Made by a program: the position numbers and the translations under genes. Below, piece after piece: positions 4,634 through 5,174 of a DNA stretch of 5,174 nt (position 1 is the first letter of the stretch; every line of letters starts with the position of its first letter). Where the stretch lies: assembly GCA_964552945.1 (NCBI GenBank), contig CAZKIP010000022.1:1-5174 (forward strand). Direction: 5' to 3'. The notes beneath the pieces were generated by a model. That model was not told where the DNA came from. It did no database searches and saw nothing but the letters and a program-made list of their open reading frames with translations. Origin of the DNA: CAZEAB01 sp964552945. GTDB lineage: Archaea > Nanobdellota > Nanobdellia > Woesearchaeales > GW2011-AR9.

Positions 4634-4722
4634 TGAGTGACGACGTATTCTACGGTTCAATTCTTATATTCAGCGTGCTACCGATCGCGTTCATCGTATC
4701 AGAGATCCTCCTTCGAATCTAG
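4633..4722 (+). CDS. Single-pass membrane micropeptide, 29 aa
   Basis: ATG 4633 shares its A with the previous TGA (TGATG) and follows GGAGG (4624-4628) with a 4-nt spacer; ATG 4630 just before it is in frame but too close to the Shine-Dalgarno. The peptide starts MSDDVFYG and continues with a hydrophobic run from about residue 6 to 27 (FYGSILIFSVLPIAFIVSEILL) broken by one Pro and one Glu, ending in Arg-Ile. It can cross the membrane once. Asp at the N-terminus and Arg at the C-terminus favour an N-out, C-in orientation. Its coupling to the helical 73-aa protein suggests joint production. It is too short to be a typical holin. Function unknown. Confidence 0.72.
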   Translation: MSDDVFYGSILIFSVLPIAFIVSEILLRI

Positions 4723-4731
4723 AGGTGCAGC

Positions 4732-4812
4732 ATGAGAAAGGGTGACCTGGTCAGACTAAATGTTAGAAGGTGCTTCACAGAGGAATACAGTGGGCAACAA
4801 GGCACTGGCTGA
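4732..4812 (+). pseudogene. Truncated paralogue of the N-terminus of the 1166-1570 gene, 26 aa
   Basis: ATG has AGAGG (4721-4725) with a 6-nt spacer, so it should be translated. Residues 2-22 align with residues 6-27 of the 134-aa SH3-like protein: KGDLVRLNV, then CFT, then GQ are shared (about 14 of 22 identical), and 14 bases (aagggtgacctggt) are identical at 4738-4751 and 1184-1197. After GQQ the ORF ends GTG-stop, leaving only the first barrel strand, which cannot fold alone. Just at the end of the similarity a different small ORF begins in another frame (4790), as if a deletion joined two genes. It is best read as a gene remnant, though a functional micropeptide is possible. Confidence 0.72.
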
Positions 4813-4879
4813 GCTCCGATCCGTTGTGTCTGACGAGGAACTCCGCAAGGAGATCATTGAGATCAGCCGACTGGGCTAG
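4790..4879 (+). CDS. Small helical ORF, 29 aa, GTG start
   Basis: GTG 4790 follows AGAGGA (4779-4784) with a 5-nt spacer and overlaps the end of the truncated paralogue in another frame. It encodes one or two amphipathic helices: GNKALAELRSVVSDEELRKE followed by IIEISRLG. An in-frame ATG at 4760 would give 39 residues but has no Shine-Dalgarno. It could be an intact micropeptide, or the C-terminal end of a longer protein whose front part was lost in the deletion that truncated the neighbouring paralogue. The hairpin at 4892-4916 follows 12 nt after the stop. No family recognised. Confidence 0.55.
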   Translation: MGNKALAELRSVVSDEELRKEIIEISRLG

Positions 4880-4891
4880 ACACTCTCTCTC

Positions 4892-4916
4892 CTGGGGATG
4901 AGGTTAAACTCCCCAG
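4892..4916 (+). terminator. Hairpin, possible terminator without T-tract
   Basis: CTGGGGA (4892-4898) and TCCCCAG (4910-4916) form a perfect 7-bp GC-rich stem with an 11-nt loop, placed between the last gene of the P8 unit and P9. No run of T follows (ATCCCGTG), so it would be a non-canonical terminator, as is common in actinobacteria, or an mRNA 3'-end stabiliser. It is the only such stem noticed between units in the window. Confidence 0.45.
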
Positions 4917-4921
4917 ATCCC

Positions 4922-4950
4922 GTGTAACTTACCCTCTGACAAGGTATAAT
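4922..4950 (+). promoter_or_regulatory. Promoter P9 (GTGTAAC-N16-TATAAT)
   Basis: A perfect GTGTAAC (4922-4928) and a perfect TATAAT (4945-4950) are separated by exactly 16 bp, with no TG extension. It begins six bases after the hairpin. The expected start is near 4957, and the leader contains AACAACCAAGGA (4960-4971), identical to the P1 leader (513-524). Confidence 0.88.
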
Positions 4951-4981
4951 GAGATTAACAACAACCAAGGAAAACTACAAC

Positions 4982-5173
4982 ATGGCAACACAGTCTAATC
5001 ATCTTACCTGTATCGACTGTGGACGTAGTGACGAGACGGTTATTCCCACGTGGACATCGGATCAACCTGACTACAGGACATTCGATCGATGCCCTCCCTG
5101 TTTCGACAAGAGGGTTAAGGTTGGAGCAAAGACGGTACGCAGGACGATGGAGGCAATTCGTAGACGCTGGTAA
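4982..5173 (+). CDS. Small zinc-ribbon protein with basic tail, 63 aa
   Basis: The start is set at ATG 4982. An in-frame ATG at 4949 lies within the -10 box of P9 and upstream of the predicted transcription start. The Shine-Dalgarno is AAGGA (4967-4971) with a 10-nt spacer. C10-x2-C13 (CIDC-G) and C37-x2-C40 (CPPC) form a four-cysteine zinc ribbon with 23 residues between the pairs. Residues 43-63 are strongly basic (KRVKVGAKTVRRT, IRRRW) and helical. Zinc ribbon plus basic tail fits nucleic-acid binding, in contrast to the acidic-tailed zinc ribbon at 2346. It is the only gene of the P9 unit seen; the window ends one base after its stop. Confidence 0.87.
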   Translation: MATQSNHLTCIDCGRSDETVIPTWTSDQPDYRTFDRCPPCFDKRVKVGAKTVRRTMEAIRRRW

Positions 5174-5174
5174 G

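Overview
The window looks like an accessory stretch of a double-stranded DNA phage genome. It holds about twenty very small genes (16-134 codons), all on the + strand. They are packed with ATGA, TAATG or TGATG overlaps or gaps of a few bases, and almost all have a strong AAGGAG-type ribosome binding site about 5-6 nt before the start. None encodes a recognisable structural, replication or lysis protein. Base composition is roughly balanced and AGA/AGG arginine codons are common. The protein styles (SH3-like small proteins, zinc ribbons, short basic proteins) resemble those of large mid-GC actinobacteriophages, for example Streptomyces phages. That host guess is inference and could be wrong.

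The main feature is a repeated promoter unit. Eight sites (475, 1098, 1971, 2781, 3046, 3623, 4163, 4922) have a GTGTAAC-like -35 box exactly 16 bp upstream of a TATAAT-like -10. A ninth, weaker site (4349) has an extended -10 only. Each lies just after, or overlapping, the stop codon of the preceding gene, and each drives one to four genes with a predicted 5' leader of only about 15-35 nt. Several leaders share an ACAA(CC)AAGGAGA sequence around the Shine-Dalgarno.

Layout: a partial gene tail (3-128), a possible 16-codon ORF (138-188) and a 95-aa gene (188-475). P1 drives 531-782 and 795-1091. P2 drives 1166-1570 and 1567-1959. P3 drives 2040-2330, 2346-2486 (zinc ribbon) and 2483-2776. P4 drives 2833-3042. 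P5 drives 3098-3385 and 3395-3628. P6 drives 3678-3959 and 3956-4168. P7 drives 4213-4368 (basic, 51 aa). P8 drives 4412-4633, 4633-4722 (29-aa membrane peptide), 4732-4812 (truncated paralogue of the 1166 gene) and 4790-4879. A hairpin at 4892-4916 is the only terminator-like structure seen. P9 drives 4982-5173 (second zinc ribbon). No gap between genes exceeds 100 bases.

The proteins show no shared pathway. With no terminators between units, transcripts from successive promoters should read through into each other. This suits strong, continuous expression of small host-takeover proteins, though that role is inferred from architecture alone.
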